NCBI RefSeq assembly: GCF_900115665.1
Contig: NZ_FOXH01000002.1
Coordinates: forward strand, 1 to 64,000
Reading direction: 5' to 3'
Source: Pseudarcicella hirudinis
GTDB lineage: Bacteria; Bacteroidota; Bacteroidia; Cytophagales; Spirosomataceae
Length of the DNA: 64,000 nucleotides
The notes under the pieces were generated by a model, which saw only the letters and a program-made list of their open reading frames with translations, was not told the DNA's origin and searched no databases. Numbering within the stretch: position 1 is the first letter of the stretch; the number at the start of each line of letters is the position of its first letter. The translations under genes and the position numbers were made by a program. Below are positions 1 through 7,881 of this stretch, one piece after another.

Positions 1-294
1 AGTGTAACCCGTCCGATCAGGTTTGTTGTAAATGCAGGATTCACAGGCAGTATCCGGAACTTTGCAGAGATCAGTGGAGCACAAAATGCGAAGAATCTGG
101 ATGATATTGACTCAACACCAGATAGCAATCCGAGCAATGACGGCGCACCGAAAGATGATGTCATCAACGAAGATCACAAGAATAATCCGACGCAGGATGA
201 GGATGATGCCGATTACGAAGATATCACCGTGGCACCGAAACCTTGCAAACAGGAATTGTGCATACCGTTTACGGTGAAAATCAAGCGAAAATAA
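1..294 (+). CDS. C-terminal end of a large secreted surface protein (5' end outside window)
   Basis: Frame 1 is open from the first base to a TAA at 292-294 and gives about 97 residues. The segment is rich in Asp, Asn and Pro, with phrases such as DIDSTPDSNPSND and DDVINEDHKNNP. It ends in a short Cys-containing strand segment (CKQELCIPF). This composition is typical of the end of the long DUF11/SdrD-like repeat proteins that Bacteroidota export to the cell surface; the function cannot be given from the fragment. The last 10 bases of the gene belong to a 166-bp repeat that recurs at 11760. A different frame from base 32 is also open, but its product is low-complexity Arg/Met-rich and is a shadow. 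Confidence 0.75.
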   Translation, partial: SVTRPIRFVVNAGFTGSIRNFAEISGAQNAKNLDDIDSTPDSNPSNDGAPKDDVINEDHKNNPTQDEDDADYEDITVAPKPCKQELCIPFTVKIKRK

Positions 295-308
295 TAGTAA
301 TGATAAAA

Positions 309-338
309 GGTATTTGATTCTGTCAGGAATCAGATACC
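309..338 (+). terminator. Hairpin downstream of the partial surface gene
   Basis: A 12-bp stem (GGTATTTGATTC with GAATCAGATACC, one G-U pair) has a 6-base loop. It lies 15 bases after the stop codon and is followed by TTAAAAA, not a T-run. It is conserved in the right repeat copy at 11784-11813. Termination or 3'-end stability is likely. Confidence 0.5.
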
Positions 339-418
339 TTAAAAAGATAACAAATAAGTAAAGTGGGTTCTGGAAAGAAATGTTTTTGCGAGCGAAGCTA
401 ACCTTAACCCGGATATGT

Positions 419-450
419 AAACCCTCAGTCTTTGATTGAGGGTTTCTTTG
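419..450 (+). terminator. Intrinsic-type terminator
   Basis: A 9-bp stem, AAACCCTCA paired with TGAGGGTTT, is followed by CTTTG. The same hairpin lies at 11894-11920 in the right repeat copy. Confidence 0.6.
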
Positions 451-514
451 AAAAAAGTCGTGAAAATCAATACAAAATGATATTTCGCTATTGCTATTAT
501 TAAACAGAGATAAA

Positions 515-1120
515 ATGATAAATGTGTATTATTCGCCTAATAAAATCAGTAGTCTGTTAGACTATAATACGGTACACGTAAAAAATAATCATAAAGGAGC
601 AGGGTTACCTCATATTAATTTTGAATACAGCAAAATAGAGAAAGGCTTTGAGATTGTGAGTGTTGAGATAATAGCCGGGCAAACGGTGCGATGTATTCAG
701 GAGCCTGATCTGGAGAATAGATGGGTTTTAATATACTTCTGGCTTGAAGGTTTAGCTATTACAGAAAATACCGTTGTCTCAGATTCTAAGATCCATAAAA
801 ACGATGGTATATATATGAGTTCATCAATCTATCCCGTGTGCTTTGAAAATATTTCCTCCAAAACAGTAAAAGGCTTTGTAATAGCATTACAGCGAAGCTG
901 GATTCATAAACGGGTACCTGAGAAAGAAGTAGCTAATTTTTGTATGAAAGAGAAGAGAAAGATTAAAGAGCTCTCAATGGACTATGATGCCTGGAAATAT
1001 ATTCGCAACCTGACAGACAATATGATGGATTTTCCTACTGACTGGTATCTGGGTTCGGTTGGCTGGTCGTTAGTAGGGTTGTTTTTCTCACAGTTAAAAA
1101 ATAAGGGGCTTCAAGCCTGA
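515..1120 (+). pseudogene. AraC-type regulator sensor domain lacking its DNA-binding domain (probably truncated)
   Basis: From ATG 515 the frame gives 201 residues; a TTG at 491 is a less likely start. The layout resembles the N-terminal cupin-like sensor half of Bacteroidota AraC regulators: a beta-rich part, then a helical part with VIALQRSW and a C-terminal FFSQLKNKG. The two helix-turn-helix motifs (about 100 residues) that should follow are absent. Translation runs into the first REP element and stops at a TGA formed at its edge. A 17-bp sequence at the truncation point (1104-1120) is repeated just after the REP (1179-1195), so the end looks disrupted by REP insertion. The AraC assignment rests on general pattern only and is moderate. 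It could still be expressed as a sensor-only protein. Confidence 0.45.
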
Positions 1121-1181
1121 ACCGAAGTTCGTGGCTCACGGACCACCTTTATGCTCTGTGTGCCACAGAGCATGGGTTAGG
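1119..1181. repeat. REP/BIME-like double hairpin, copy 1
   Basis: The element has a first hairpin around GTGGCTCAC with right arm CACGGACCAC; its left arm is mutated here to GAAGTTCGTG. A short CTTTA spacer follows, then a perfect hairpin TGCTCTGTG/TGC/CACAGAGCA and the tail TGGGTTAG. It is flanked by a 17-bp near-identical direct repeat (1104-1120 and 1179-1195). The rest of the 1121-1504 gap holds only copy 2 and AT-rich sequence in which I see no gene. Confidence 0.8.
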
Positions 1182-1385
1182 GGCTTCAAGTCTGATTCTT
1201 AACTAATATGATTTGCGACTATCTCTCTTCCCCTTGATTTATGTCCCTGACCTAGCCGTCAGGCTACATGTTGTTTGATATTAATATTTAAAGATTAAAG
1301 GAGCATCTACTACATAAGAGTTTCGCATTATTTATTGTTGGATTATTGATGTATAAATTACTCTAAGACACCATCATAACATTTT

Positions 1386-1445
1386 GAACCGTGGTCCGTG
1401 GCTCACTTTCCTTTATGCTCTGTGTACCACAGCGCATGGATTAGG
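1386..1445. repeat. REP/BIME-like double hairpin, copy 2 (first hairpin cut)
   Basis: It begins GAACCGTGGTCCGTGGCTCAC, but the right arm of the first hairpin is deleted. The second hairpin is present with changes (TGTGTACCACAGCGCA), and it ends TGGATTAGG. It lies 59 bases upstream of the next surface gene. Confidence 0.8.
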
Positions 1446-1504
1446 AATAATATCATAATTGACCTTTACCGTATAAACATGCCGTTATACAATCTGATTA
1501 AATT

Positions 1505-4006
1505 ATGAAACAAAATTATAACACACACTTCATGGCTGCAATCGTTACGCTGCATGAAACTTCAGACCCTCAGTTAAACAAAAGACGGGTGAAAATCCTT
1601 TTTTGTTGTACGTTATTAGTACTGGGGTTACTGACAAGTATAACCGCCACTGCTCAGCAAGGATATATCTATGTCCATAAACAGGCATTGGATGAAAGCT
1701 CAAGTGTAAATTCTACGTTTACTGTTACCGGAGGCAGTACCTCTGTAACACCTTTCCAACTAAATGACCAACCTGCTCAGGTTAATATTGCAGATATAGG
1801 ATCATCACAAAATGGCAGACTGTGGGCAGTTGATGTCAATGATAAGCTTTACTACAGGAATTCCGGCAGCAGTCAATGGGTTCTGACAAATGTTACTGCT
1901 AAGAAAGTAGATGGCGGCCCGGGTGGCGATTGCTATTTTATTAATGGTGGAAGTCAGGTGTTTCGTTACGATGGTACAACTGCCACGAAAATAGGTGATC
2001 CCTTATCAGGTAGTAATTGGGGGAATGGGGTTGGATTGCTTAGCGGTGATATCTGTAATGGATGGGATGGTAATCCTTACATCATTACCGATCAAGGTAA
2101 AATTTTTCGTTTTACAAATTTATGGGTACAATTAAACCCCTCGACAAACAATCGGTCTCTTGATGAATTTGTTGATGGTTCTGGGAGCATTCTGGTAGCA
2201 AAAAGTGATTTTAATATCTATAAGATTAGTTCAACGGGAGTTGAAACCAATCTAGGCAGACCATCAAGTGCAAGTGCTTCATACTATCCAAATGATGTGG
2301 GGGTAGACGATCAGGGAAATATCTACGCTATTTATTGGGGAAGTAATGGGGCATCTGTATATAAATGGGTCAGTGGAACTTCCTGGACTGCTTCAGAACA
2401 GACAAGTATTCATGCTATGAAACTTACTGGTGGTGTAGGTAAACAGATGTGGATGTCTACGGCTTACACGTATTATCAAAATATTTTTGCTCGTAGTACA
2501 AATGGAATCAATATAATATGGATTGAAGATGAATTGGTACGGACAAATCCTGTTGGCAATGCAGCAATGATAGCTGTGTCACCAGGTACCTATACAATCA
2601 CTGAGACAGTCCCTTCAGGATGGGATCTGTATGATATAACCGTAAATGACCCTACAAGTAATTCTTCTAAAAATATTCAGTCAAATACGGCAACGTTAGT
2701 GGTTGGTGCCGGAGAAACCGTAAATGTAATATTTCAAAGTGGGCTGGTGAATACACCGAGTAAGGTCCCCGGTTGTGGAACCGCAGGTCGATATATTGAA
2801 ACATTTGGAACCGGTGCCGCTTGCACCTATGGAACACCTCTGATTGGTCAAACCTCTTATCATTTTGACAATACAACCAACGGTACTCCTCCCGAAGGAG
2901 GCTATAATATCGTAGGCAATTCAATAAAATGTAATTCTTCAAATTGGGCTAATATAAATGATCACACCGCTGGAGATGGACTTGGAAGAATGATGGTGGT
3001 AAATCCGAATTACGGTCAAGACCAATTTTTTAGACGTCGCTTCGATAATGTTTTAGTAGGACGCCCATATACATTTTCTGCATGGATTGCCAATTTAACA
3101 AGCGACCAGGGGAAACCCAATGTGATATTTCAGGTGGTAGACCCTTCCAGTATGAGCGTAATCGCAAGTAATAGCACAGGTGATATTACGAGTCTTGGTG
3201 TCTGGACAAAATATTCAATAACTTTTACCGCTACCACCACTGCAGTAGATCTGGTACTAAGGAACAACGGCCCCGGTGGTGGTGGTAATGATTTGGCTTT
3301 GGATGATATTTCTTTCCAATTGAATAATTGCCTGGCTGATTTGTCGATCAAAAAAACAGGCCCCGAAAGTATAAATCCATACGGAACTTTAAGTTATAGT
3401 CTGGTAATAACCAATAACGGGCCTGATGCCGCTGATGGCGCTATTATCAAAGATCTTGTTGTTCCAAACTTTACAGCAGATACCGTAACCTGTGGCACAG
3501 CTACAGGCGGAGCAGCTTGCCCGATACTTCCGTACCTTACCCAATTACAGGGCAGTGGTATGGTGATACCCACCTTACCAAGCGGAGGATCGGTAACGCT
3601 GACAATTCCGGGGAACGCAGGGGCAAGCGGGAAAATTACGAATATTGCAACGGTAAGCCCGCCAGCGGGAACTACAGATTCAACTTCAAGTAATAATTCT
3701 AGTACAGCTATTACTCAGATTGGCTGTGAGCCATTCAGTATTACAGCAAGTGGGGCAATTTCTCAAAATACCTATAAAACAGATGGCAGCATTACGATAA
3801 CAGGGTTTACGCCCGGTCATACGTATCTGATTAGCTATAACTTTAATGGTACAGTACAATCAGGGGTTACATATCAGGCAGATGCCGCCGGAAAGATAAT
3901 GATAACCGGATTTACCAAAGGTGCTTATGATGCTTTTAGTATTAAAAACGACACCGGTTGCTCTACCGGAGCATTTAGCGGGGTAGCAGTATCATTGACA
4001 AATTAG
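1505..4006 (+). CDS. Large multidomain exported surface protein
   Basis: 833 residues. A cytoplasmic N-terminal stretch of about 30 residues precedes a hydrophobic signal segment (about 32-50) ending ATAQQ; an alternative start is Met10. Residues about 60-330 carry repeated strands with W/G/D motifs like a tectonin-type beta-propeller. About 345-410 resembles a SpaA-like beta-sandwich (PGTYTITETVPSGWDLYDI). About 425-610 is a jelly-roll carbohydrate-binding-like region ending in LALDDISF. About 615-735 is a DUF11 domain (ADLSIKKTGP, TNNGPDAADG). Residues 741-833 form a module starting CEPF that is nearly identical to the C-terminus of the protein ending at 7727. No type IX tail is seen. The domain mix suggests a surface binding or adhesion role; no enzyme motif is visible. 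Confidence 0.85.
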   Translation: MKQNYNTHFMAAIVTLHETSDPQLNKRRVKILFCCTLLVLGLLTSITATAQQGYIYVHKQALDESSSVNSTFTVTGGSTSVTPFQLNDQPAQVNIADIGSSQNGRLWAVDVNDKLYYRNSGSSQWVLTNVTAKKVDGGPGGDCYFINGGSQVFRYDGTTATKIGDPLSGSNWGNGVGLLSGDICNGWDGNPYIITDQGKIFRFTNLWVQLNPSTNNRSLDEFVDGSGSILVAKSDFNIYKISSTGVETNLGRPSSASASYYPNDVGVDDQGNIYAIYWGSNGASVYKWVSGTSWTASEQTSIHAMKLTGGVGKQMWMSTAYTYYQNIFARSTNGINIIWIEDELVRTNPVGNAAMIAVSPGTYTITETVPSGWDLYDITVNDPTSNSSKNIQSNTATLVVGAGETVNVIFQSGLVNTPSKVPGCGTAGRYIETFGTGAACTYGTPLIGQTSYHFDNTTNGTPPEGGYNIVGNSIKCNSSNWANINDHTAGDGLGRMMVVNPNYGQDQFFRRRFDNVLVGRPYTFSAWIANLTSDQGKPNVIFQVVDPSSMSVIASNSTGDITSLGVWTKYSITFTATTTAVDLVLRNNGPGGGGNDLALDDISFQLNNCLADLSIKKTGPESINPYGTLSYSLVITNNGPDAADGAIIKDLVVPNFTADTVTCGTATGGAACPILPYLTQLQGSGMVIPTLPSGGSVTLTIPGNAGASGKITNIATVSPPAGTTDSTSSNNSSTAITQIGCEPFSITASGAISQNTYKTDGSITITGFTPGHTYLISYNFNGTVQSGVTYQADAAGKIMITGFTKGAYDAFSIKNDTGCSTGAFSGVAVSLTN

Positions 4007-4074
4007 GCTGATGACAGCAGTGAAGATAGAAACGTACCTGTAATCTTTAGTACATCTTAACTTCTCTTTACCTT

Positions 4075-4140
4075 GAACCGTGGTCCGAGGCTCACGGACC
4101 ACTTTCCTTTATGCGCTGTGTGCCACAGAGCATGGATTAG
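4075..4140. repeat. REP/BIME-like double hairpin, copy 3
   Basis: Both hairpins are present. The first is GTGGTCCGAG/GCT/CACGGACCAC; the second is TGCGCTGTG/TGC/CACAGAGCA with one mismatch. The spacer is short (TTTCCTTTA). It sits between the 833-aa protein gene and the first S74-type gene, 43 bases before the latter's start. Confidence 0.85.
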
Positions 4141-4183
4141 AGAAAATATAAACAACATGAATTAATAATAGCAATTAAACAAT

Positions 4184-5254
4184 ATGATCATGAAGAAGTT
4201 ATCCATACTATGTGCTCTGGTTCTGATGGGCACCACCGCTTTTGCACAGCAACGCATAAGCGACGGTACTGCCAATGCAGCTATTAATCCTGATGCTGTA
4301 GTGGAAATGCAGAGCAACAACAAAGGTATGTTGTTACCCCGTGTAGCGCTTACCGGTACTGCCAATGCAGCACCACTCAGTGCGCATGTAGCAGGTATGC
4401 ATATATACAACACCGCCACCGTAGGTGATGTAAAGCCGGGGGAGTATTACAATAATGGAACCAAATGGGTGAGTATTGGTGGTACAGGATGGTATCTTAG
4501 TGGCACTACGACTGACGCCGGTGACAACAAGACGAATGACATCTATAGAAATGGAGAAATCACTGCAGTTCAGTCAGGTTTCACCAATAATGCCGCCGCT
4601 AATCATAGTTTCGGGACACTTGGACGTGGTCTCATCGAACTATGTAGCACTGGTACTATTTACATAGACTTTAAGGACAATTCCGCTGATGATTTTGATG
4701 GGCGTCTGACCTATAATCCATCAGCGGGCGAATTTGACTTCTGGAAATACAGCGGTGGGAGCTTTCCGCAGGCATTCATAGGCGCAGGAGGATATAAGGG
4801 CAAAGCCGGTATAAATGCCACAGCGTTTAGTAATACTTTCAACTTCAACTGGACCGGTGGGGCTTTAGAAGCTTGGATTGATGCAACGAAAGTCGGCAAT
4901 GTCTCTTTAACTTCCGATCGTAGGTTAAAGTCCAATATTGCACCGTATAGCTTCAGTGCGTTAGAGAAAGTAGCCCGGCTAAAACCTGTAACCTTCTATT
5001 ACAAAGATATTCCCAATAGCATCTTCAAAGCCGATTCTCAACAAAAGCTTGGCTTCATTGCCGATGAGCTGCAACAAGTAGTGCCAAGTGCGGTAAGTGG
5101 AGAGAAAGACGCAGTTACCACCGATGGGCAAATACAACCTCAAACTTTAAATCTTGCACCGGTAGTTTCCCTGCTTACCAAAGCCATTCAGGAACAACAG
5201 GCGCAAATAGAAGCACTGAAAAAACAAGTGGAAGCCTTGCAAGAGAAGAAGTAA
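4184..5254 (+). CDS. Tail-fibre-like exported protein with C-terminal S74 chaperone domain
   Basis: 356 residues, with a signal peptide MIMKKLSILCALVLMG...AFAQQ (start at 4184, or Met3 at 4190). Residues about 22-95 are a module (RISDGTANAAIN, LLPRVALTGTANAAP, GMHIYNTATVGDV, GEYYNNGTKW) repeated nearly verbatim in the genes starting at 5484 and 7882. From about 240 on is a Peptidase_S74 intramolecular chaperone domain with the SDRRLKSNI signature, expected to trimerise the fibre and self-cleave. It ends in a coiled coil (QEQQAQIEALKKQVEALQ). Such modules occur in phage tail fibres and Bacteroidota surface fibres. The DNA of the last about 60 bases plus the following intergenic sequence is copied again at 6291-6378. 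Confidence 0.85.
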   Translation: MIMKKLSILCALVLMGTTAFAQQRISDGTANAAINPDAVVEMQSNNKGMLLPRVALTGTANAAPLSAHVAGMHIYNTATVGDVKPGEYYNNGTKWVSIGGTGWYLSGTTTDAGDNKTNDIYRNGEITAVQSGFTNNAAANHSFGTLGRGLIELCSTGTIYIDFKDNSADDFDGRLTYNPSAGEFDFWKYSGGSFPQAFIGAGGYKGKAGINATAFSNTFNFNWTGGALEAWIDATKVGNVSLTSDRRLKSNIAPYSFSALEKVARLKPVTFYYKDIPNSIFKADSQQKLGFIADELQQVVPSAVSGEKDAVTTDGQIQPQTLNLAPVVSLLTKAIQEQQAQIEALKKQVEALQEKK

Positions 5255-5269
5255 TACAGACTAACAAAC

Positions 5270-5460
5270 ACCCAAGATATAGATTTTAACGCAGATGCTA
5301 TCCCATGTAACAACCTATAAAAATATAGCCTTGTTCCTTGCTCTGGCCCCCTCCGGGTTGCGCAGGCACAGAACGTCAACGTCTATAAAGCAAGGAACTT
5401 TGATGTGGGTGGCACCACCGGGTACAGCTAATATCTGTATCTCTATTCCAATACTAACAT
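5270..5460 (+). pseudogene. Fossil 5' end of a gene of the 6384-7727 type
   Basis: The sequence AAGATATAGATTTT...GCTATCCCATG and the following signal-peptide region align by eye with 6350-6530, the start of the intact beta-strand protein. Shared blocks include CAGGCACAGA and GGTGGCACCACCG. Small indels and changes destroy the frame. The open frame from 5295 that runs into the next gene is this remnant read through, not a real N-terminus. It shows that a module junction was duplicated and then decayed. Confidence 0.65.
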
Positions 5461-5483
5461 ACTGTATTTCCGAATTAAACAAT

Positions 5484-6176
5484 ATGATCATGAAGAAATT
5501 ATCCATACTGTGTGCTCTGGTTCTGATGGGCACCACCGCTTTTGCCCAGCAACGCATAAGCGACGGGACGAGTAATGCGGCTATCAACCCCAACGCTATT
5601 GTAGAAATACAGAGCAACAACAAAGGCCTGCTACTGCCCCGTGTAGCGCTTACCGGTACTGCCAATGCAGCACCACTGAGTGCGCACGTAGCGGGAATGC
5701 ATGTATACAACACCGCCACCGTAGGTGATGTAACACCGGGAGAGTATTTTAACGATGGTAAGAAGTGGAAGCAGGTCTTGGCCGATATAGTACCTGCCTA
5801 CTACACCCGGCTTGCTTGGTCGGGTACGGCCAATCAGAACTTTCCCGCATCGGTGGGTACACAGATTAATGTAGGTACCTGGACCATACCGAAAACAGGG
5901 AAGTACTTAATCTTATATCACTCTTTTTTAAGGAGCGTAGCTAATTCTAATAGTGTAGTCTCTTTTTATGTACGACCCCGTCTTAATACTACAATAGTAA
6001 GGGATGAAGAAACCTATCTATACATAGGAAATTACGTTAACACGCATTATTCAACAGTAATCACCGCTACGGTCGGTCAGGTACTTAGTTTTGATATTGC
6101 TCCAACTTCTGCTATGTATATTGAACAGAGTTTGGGGTGGCGGAATGCCTTTGACATCATCTTTGTAGGGGAGTAA
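5484..6176 (+). CDS. Exported protein: shared N-terminal module plus C1q/TNF-like jelly-roll domain
   Basis: 230 residues from ATG 5484 (MIMKKLSIL; the second ATG at 5490 is equally possible). The signal peptide and first about 95 residues are almost identical to the genes starting at 4184 and 7882. After GEYFNDGKKWK the sequence changes completely to a beta-rich domain of about 130 residues (TRLAWSGTANQNFPASVGTQ, GTWTIPKTGKYLILYHSF, ending NAFDIIFVGE) that looks like a C1q/TNF-type trimeric jelly-roll. I infer a trimeric surface-displayed binding protein. The upstream open frame to 5295 is rejected because it is a fossil of another gene. Confidence 0.8.
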   Translation: MIMKKLSILCALVLMGTTAFAQQRISDGTSNAAINPNAIVEIQSNNKGLLLPRVALTGTANAAPLSAHVAGMHVYNTATVGDVTPGEYFNDGKKWKQVLADIVPAYYTRLAWSGTANQNFPASVGTQINVGTWTIPKTGKYLILYHSFLRSVANSNSVVSFYVRPRLNTTIVRDEETYLYIGNYVNTHYSTVITATVGQVLSFDIAPTSAMYIEQSLGWRNAFDIIFVGE

Positions 6177-6224
6177 TTCTGGAATGTTTAATCCTCATGT
6201 TAAGTTCTAAAATCAAATTGTAAC

Positions 6225-6332
6225 ATGAAGCACATATTCCCAAAAATCATATTACTCTGCGCACTGCTCGCTCCCTGGGCTGTGCAGACAGAGCAACAGG
6301 CACAAATAGAAGCCTTGCAAAAGAAGAAGTAA
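6225..6332 (+). pseudogene. 35-aa fusion relic: signal peptide joined to an S74-protein tail
   Basis: ATG 6225 to TAA 6332 encodes a signal peptide (MKHIFPKIILLCALLAPWAVQ) of the type found in the gene at 6384. It is fused in frame to the last residues of the S74-type protein (EQQAQIEALQKKK). The second half and its downstream sequence copy 5191-5290, with 18 bases missing inside the coiled-coil codons. This looks like the scar of a deletion that removed the middle of a gene, leaving start and end joined. Expression is unknown. Confidence 0.6.
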
Positions 6333-6383
6333 TACAAACTGGCACATATTCAAGATATAGATTTTTAAAGCAGAAGCTATCCC

Positions 6384-7727
6384 ATGAAACAGCTTATAAA
6401 ATACATAACACTGCTCTGCGCACTGATCGCCCCCTGGGCAGTGCAGGCACAGAGTACGACCGTTTACAGCGGTACCTCCGATGTAGGCGGCACCACCGAG
6501 TACAGCCAGTATCTGTACATAGGCTCAGGTGCAATCATCACCATCCCCGCGGGGAAGCAATGGATCATTGCCAGCCAGTACGTTTACATAGATCCCGGGG
6601 CTAGTATTAGCGGCCCGGGGCAGATGATCTTCGAAAACCCCGGCAAGATCGGCACCCTCAATGAAACCGTAGCCTGGGCAGGTCAGCCCACTACAGTACA
6701 TGGTGGCAATAGCAAGATCTTGACTTCAGTACTAATCCGTAACCCCAACAATATTGTGCTGGGTTGGGTAACCATATTACCGTCCGTTGAAATTGCCACT
6801 ACCAATACCGACAATACCCTGTATATCGGGAGCAGTCTAACCTGGGCAGCCAAGAATGCAGACAGCACCGCTCTGATGGGAAATGACATTATTCTTGCTA
6901 ATAATGATCTGAGATTCAGCAGTTTGGCTACCCAAACAGGTTCCGATGCAAACAGTTTTGCTGTTACAAATGGAACTGGTCATGTAGTAAAAGACAGCTA
7001 CAGCAGTGACTGGCTTTTCCCGGTAGGTATGGCAGAAGGTGATTATACGCCTGCCACCGTTTCGCCCGCAGCCGCCAACGGTGTGCATGTAAATGTGGCG
7101 AGCTATAGTAACAGTTCACCAACAGAAACCACCACGCAAGGTATAGGGCGCACCTGGAACATCTACGGTGAGAATGCCAGTGGGGCCTATATTACCCTCC
7201 AGCACAACACTGCCACCAACCAGACGGACTTCAAGCCGCAGAAGAACTTCGTAAGCCAATATGGTGCCACTCCCAATAACACAGGTGATGCACCAAGCCA
7301 GACCGGCTGGCAGGTAAACACCATCACCGCCAGTGCCAGCACTGCAGGTACAGAACCCTCCAGTGAGGTAAACAGCCGGAACTATTCGGCCCTGGCTACG
7401 AGTGCCACGGCAAACGAGGCATTCTATACCAAAGAGTCACAAGCCTGTGAGCCATTCGATATAACAGTGAGCGGAGGCAATTCTCAAAACATCTATAAAA
7501 CAGATGGCAGCATTACGATAACAGGGTTTACGCCCGGTCATACGTATCTGATTAGCTATAACTTTAATGGTACGGTACAATCGGGGGTTACGTATCAGGC
7601 AGATGCCGCCGGAAAGATACTGATAACCGGATTTACCAAAGGTACTTATGACGCCTTTGATTTTAAAAATGACACAGGTTGCTCTACCGGAGTATTTACC
7701 GGGAAAACAGTAACATTGACAAATTAA
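6384..7727 (+). CDS. Exported beta-solenoid-like surface protein with shared C-terminal module
   Basis: 447 residues. Signal peptide MKQLIKYITLLCALIAPWAVQAQ. The body (about 25-350) is rich in short G/N/T-containing strands (IASQYVYIDPGASISGPGQM, LYIGSSLTWAAKNADS), compatible with a right-handed beta-helix followed by an Ig-like segment. Residues 355-447 repeat the CEPF module of the 833-aa protein. At DNA level 7494-7700 is nearly identical to 3773-3979, so the copy is recent. The body is visibly more GC-rich than its neighbours, which suggests a separate origin from the module. A REP element starts 4 bases after its stop codon. No catalytic motif is recognised. Confidence 0.8.
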   Translation: MKQLIKYITLLCALIAPWAVQAQSTTVYSGTSDVGGTTEYSQYLYIGSGAIITIPAGKQWIIASQYVYIDPGASISGPGQMIFENPGKIGTLNETVAWAGQPTTVHGGNSKILTSVLIRNPNNIVLGWVTILPSVEIATTNTDNTLYIGSSLTWAAKNADSTALMGNDIILANNDLRFSSLATQTGSDANSFAVTNGTGHVVKDSYSSDWLFPVGMAEGDYTPATVSPAAANGVHVNVASYSNSSPTETTTQGIGRTWNIYGENASGAYITLQHNTATNQTDFKPQKNFVSQYGATPNNTGDAPSQTGWQVNTITASASTAGTEPSSEVNSRNYSALATSATANEAFYTKESQACEPFDITVSGGNSQNIYKTDGSITITGFTPGHTYLISYNFNGTVQSGVTYQADAAGKILITGFTKGTYDAFDFKNDTGCSTGVFTGKTVTLTN

Positions 7728-7731
7728 GCTG

Positions 7732-7815
7732 GAACCGTGGTCCGTGGCTCACGAATCACTTTCCTTTCCTTTATGCTCTGTGTGCCACAGAGCATGGATT
7801 AGAGCATGGATTAGG
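7732..7815. repeat. REP/BIME-like double hairpin, copy 4
   Basis: The first hairpin is partly degraded (GTGGTCCGTG/GCT/CACGAATCAC). A long CTTTCCTTTCCTTTA spacer and a perfect second hairpin TGCTCTGTG/TGC/CACAGAGCA follow. The tail AGAGCATGGATTAG is duplicated in tandem. It fills most of the gap between the genes ending at 7727 and starting at 7882. Confidence 0.85.
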
Positions 7816-7881
7816 GAAGCAACGAAAGAGCAAAAGAGAGAAAATATAAATAACATGAATTTTTACCAACAATTAAACGAT

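Larger units (their letters stand above)
285..450 (+). repeat. 166-bp direct repeat, left copy
   Basis: This block recurs in the same orientation at 11760-11925, with roughly nine in ten bases identical by eye. It begins in the last codons of the partial surface gene and covers that gene's two downstream hairpins. The two copies bracket about 11.3 kb that contains the REP elements, the RAYT and the modular surface genes. Confidence 0.85.

Noticed and set aside
32-277. Open frame of 81 codons in the first 300 bases
   Set aside because: It is out of frame with the partial surface protein that ends at 294, and its product is a low-complexity Arg/Met/Ile string.
5295-5483. N-terminal extension of the second module-family gene
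   Set aside because: It reads through a decayed copy of another gene's start and puts 63 residues in front of a signal peptide.
7744-7881. GTG-initiated N-terminal extension of the ATGT-repeat gene
   Set aside because: The extension is translated REP hairpin sequence; the sister genes start at the ATG equivalent to 7882.
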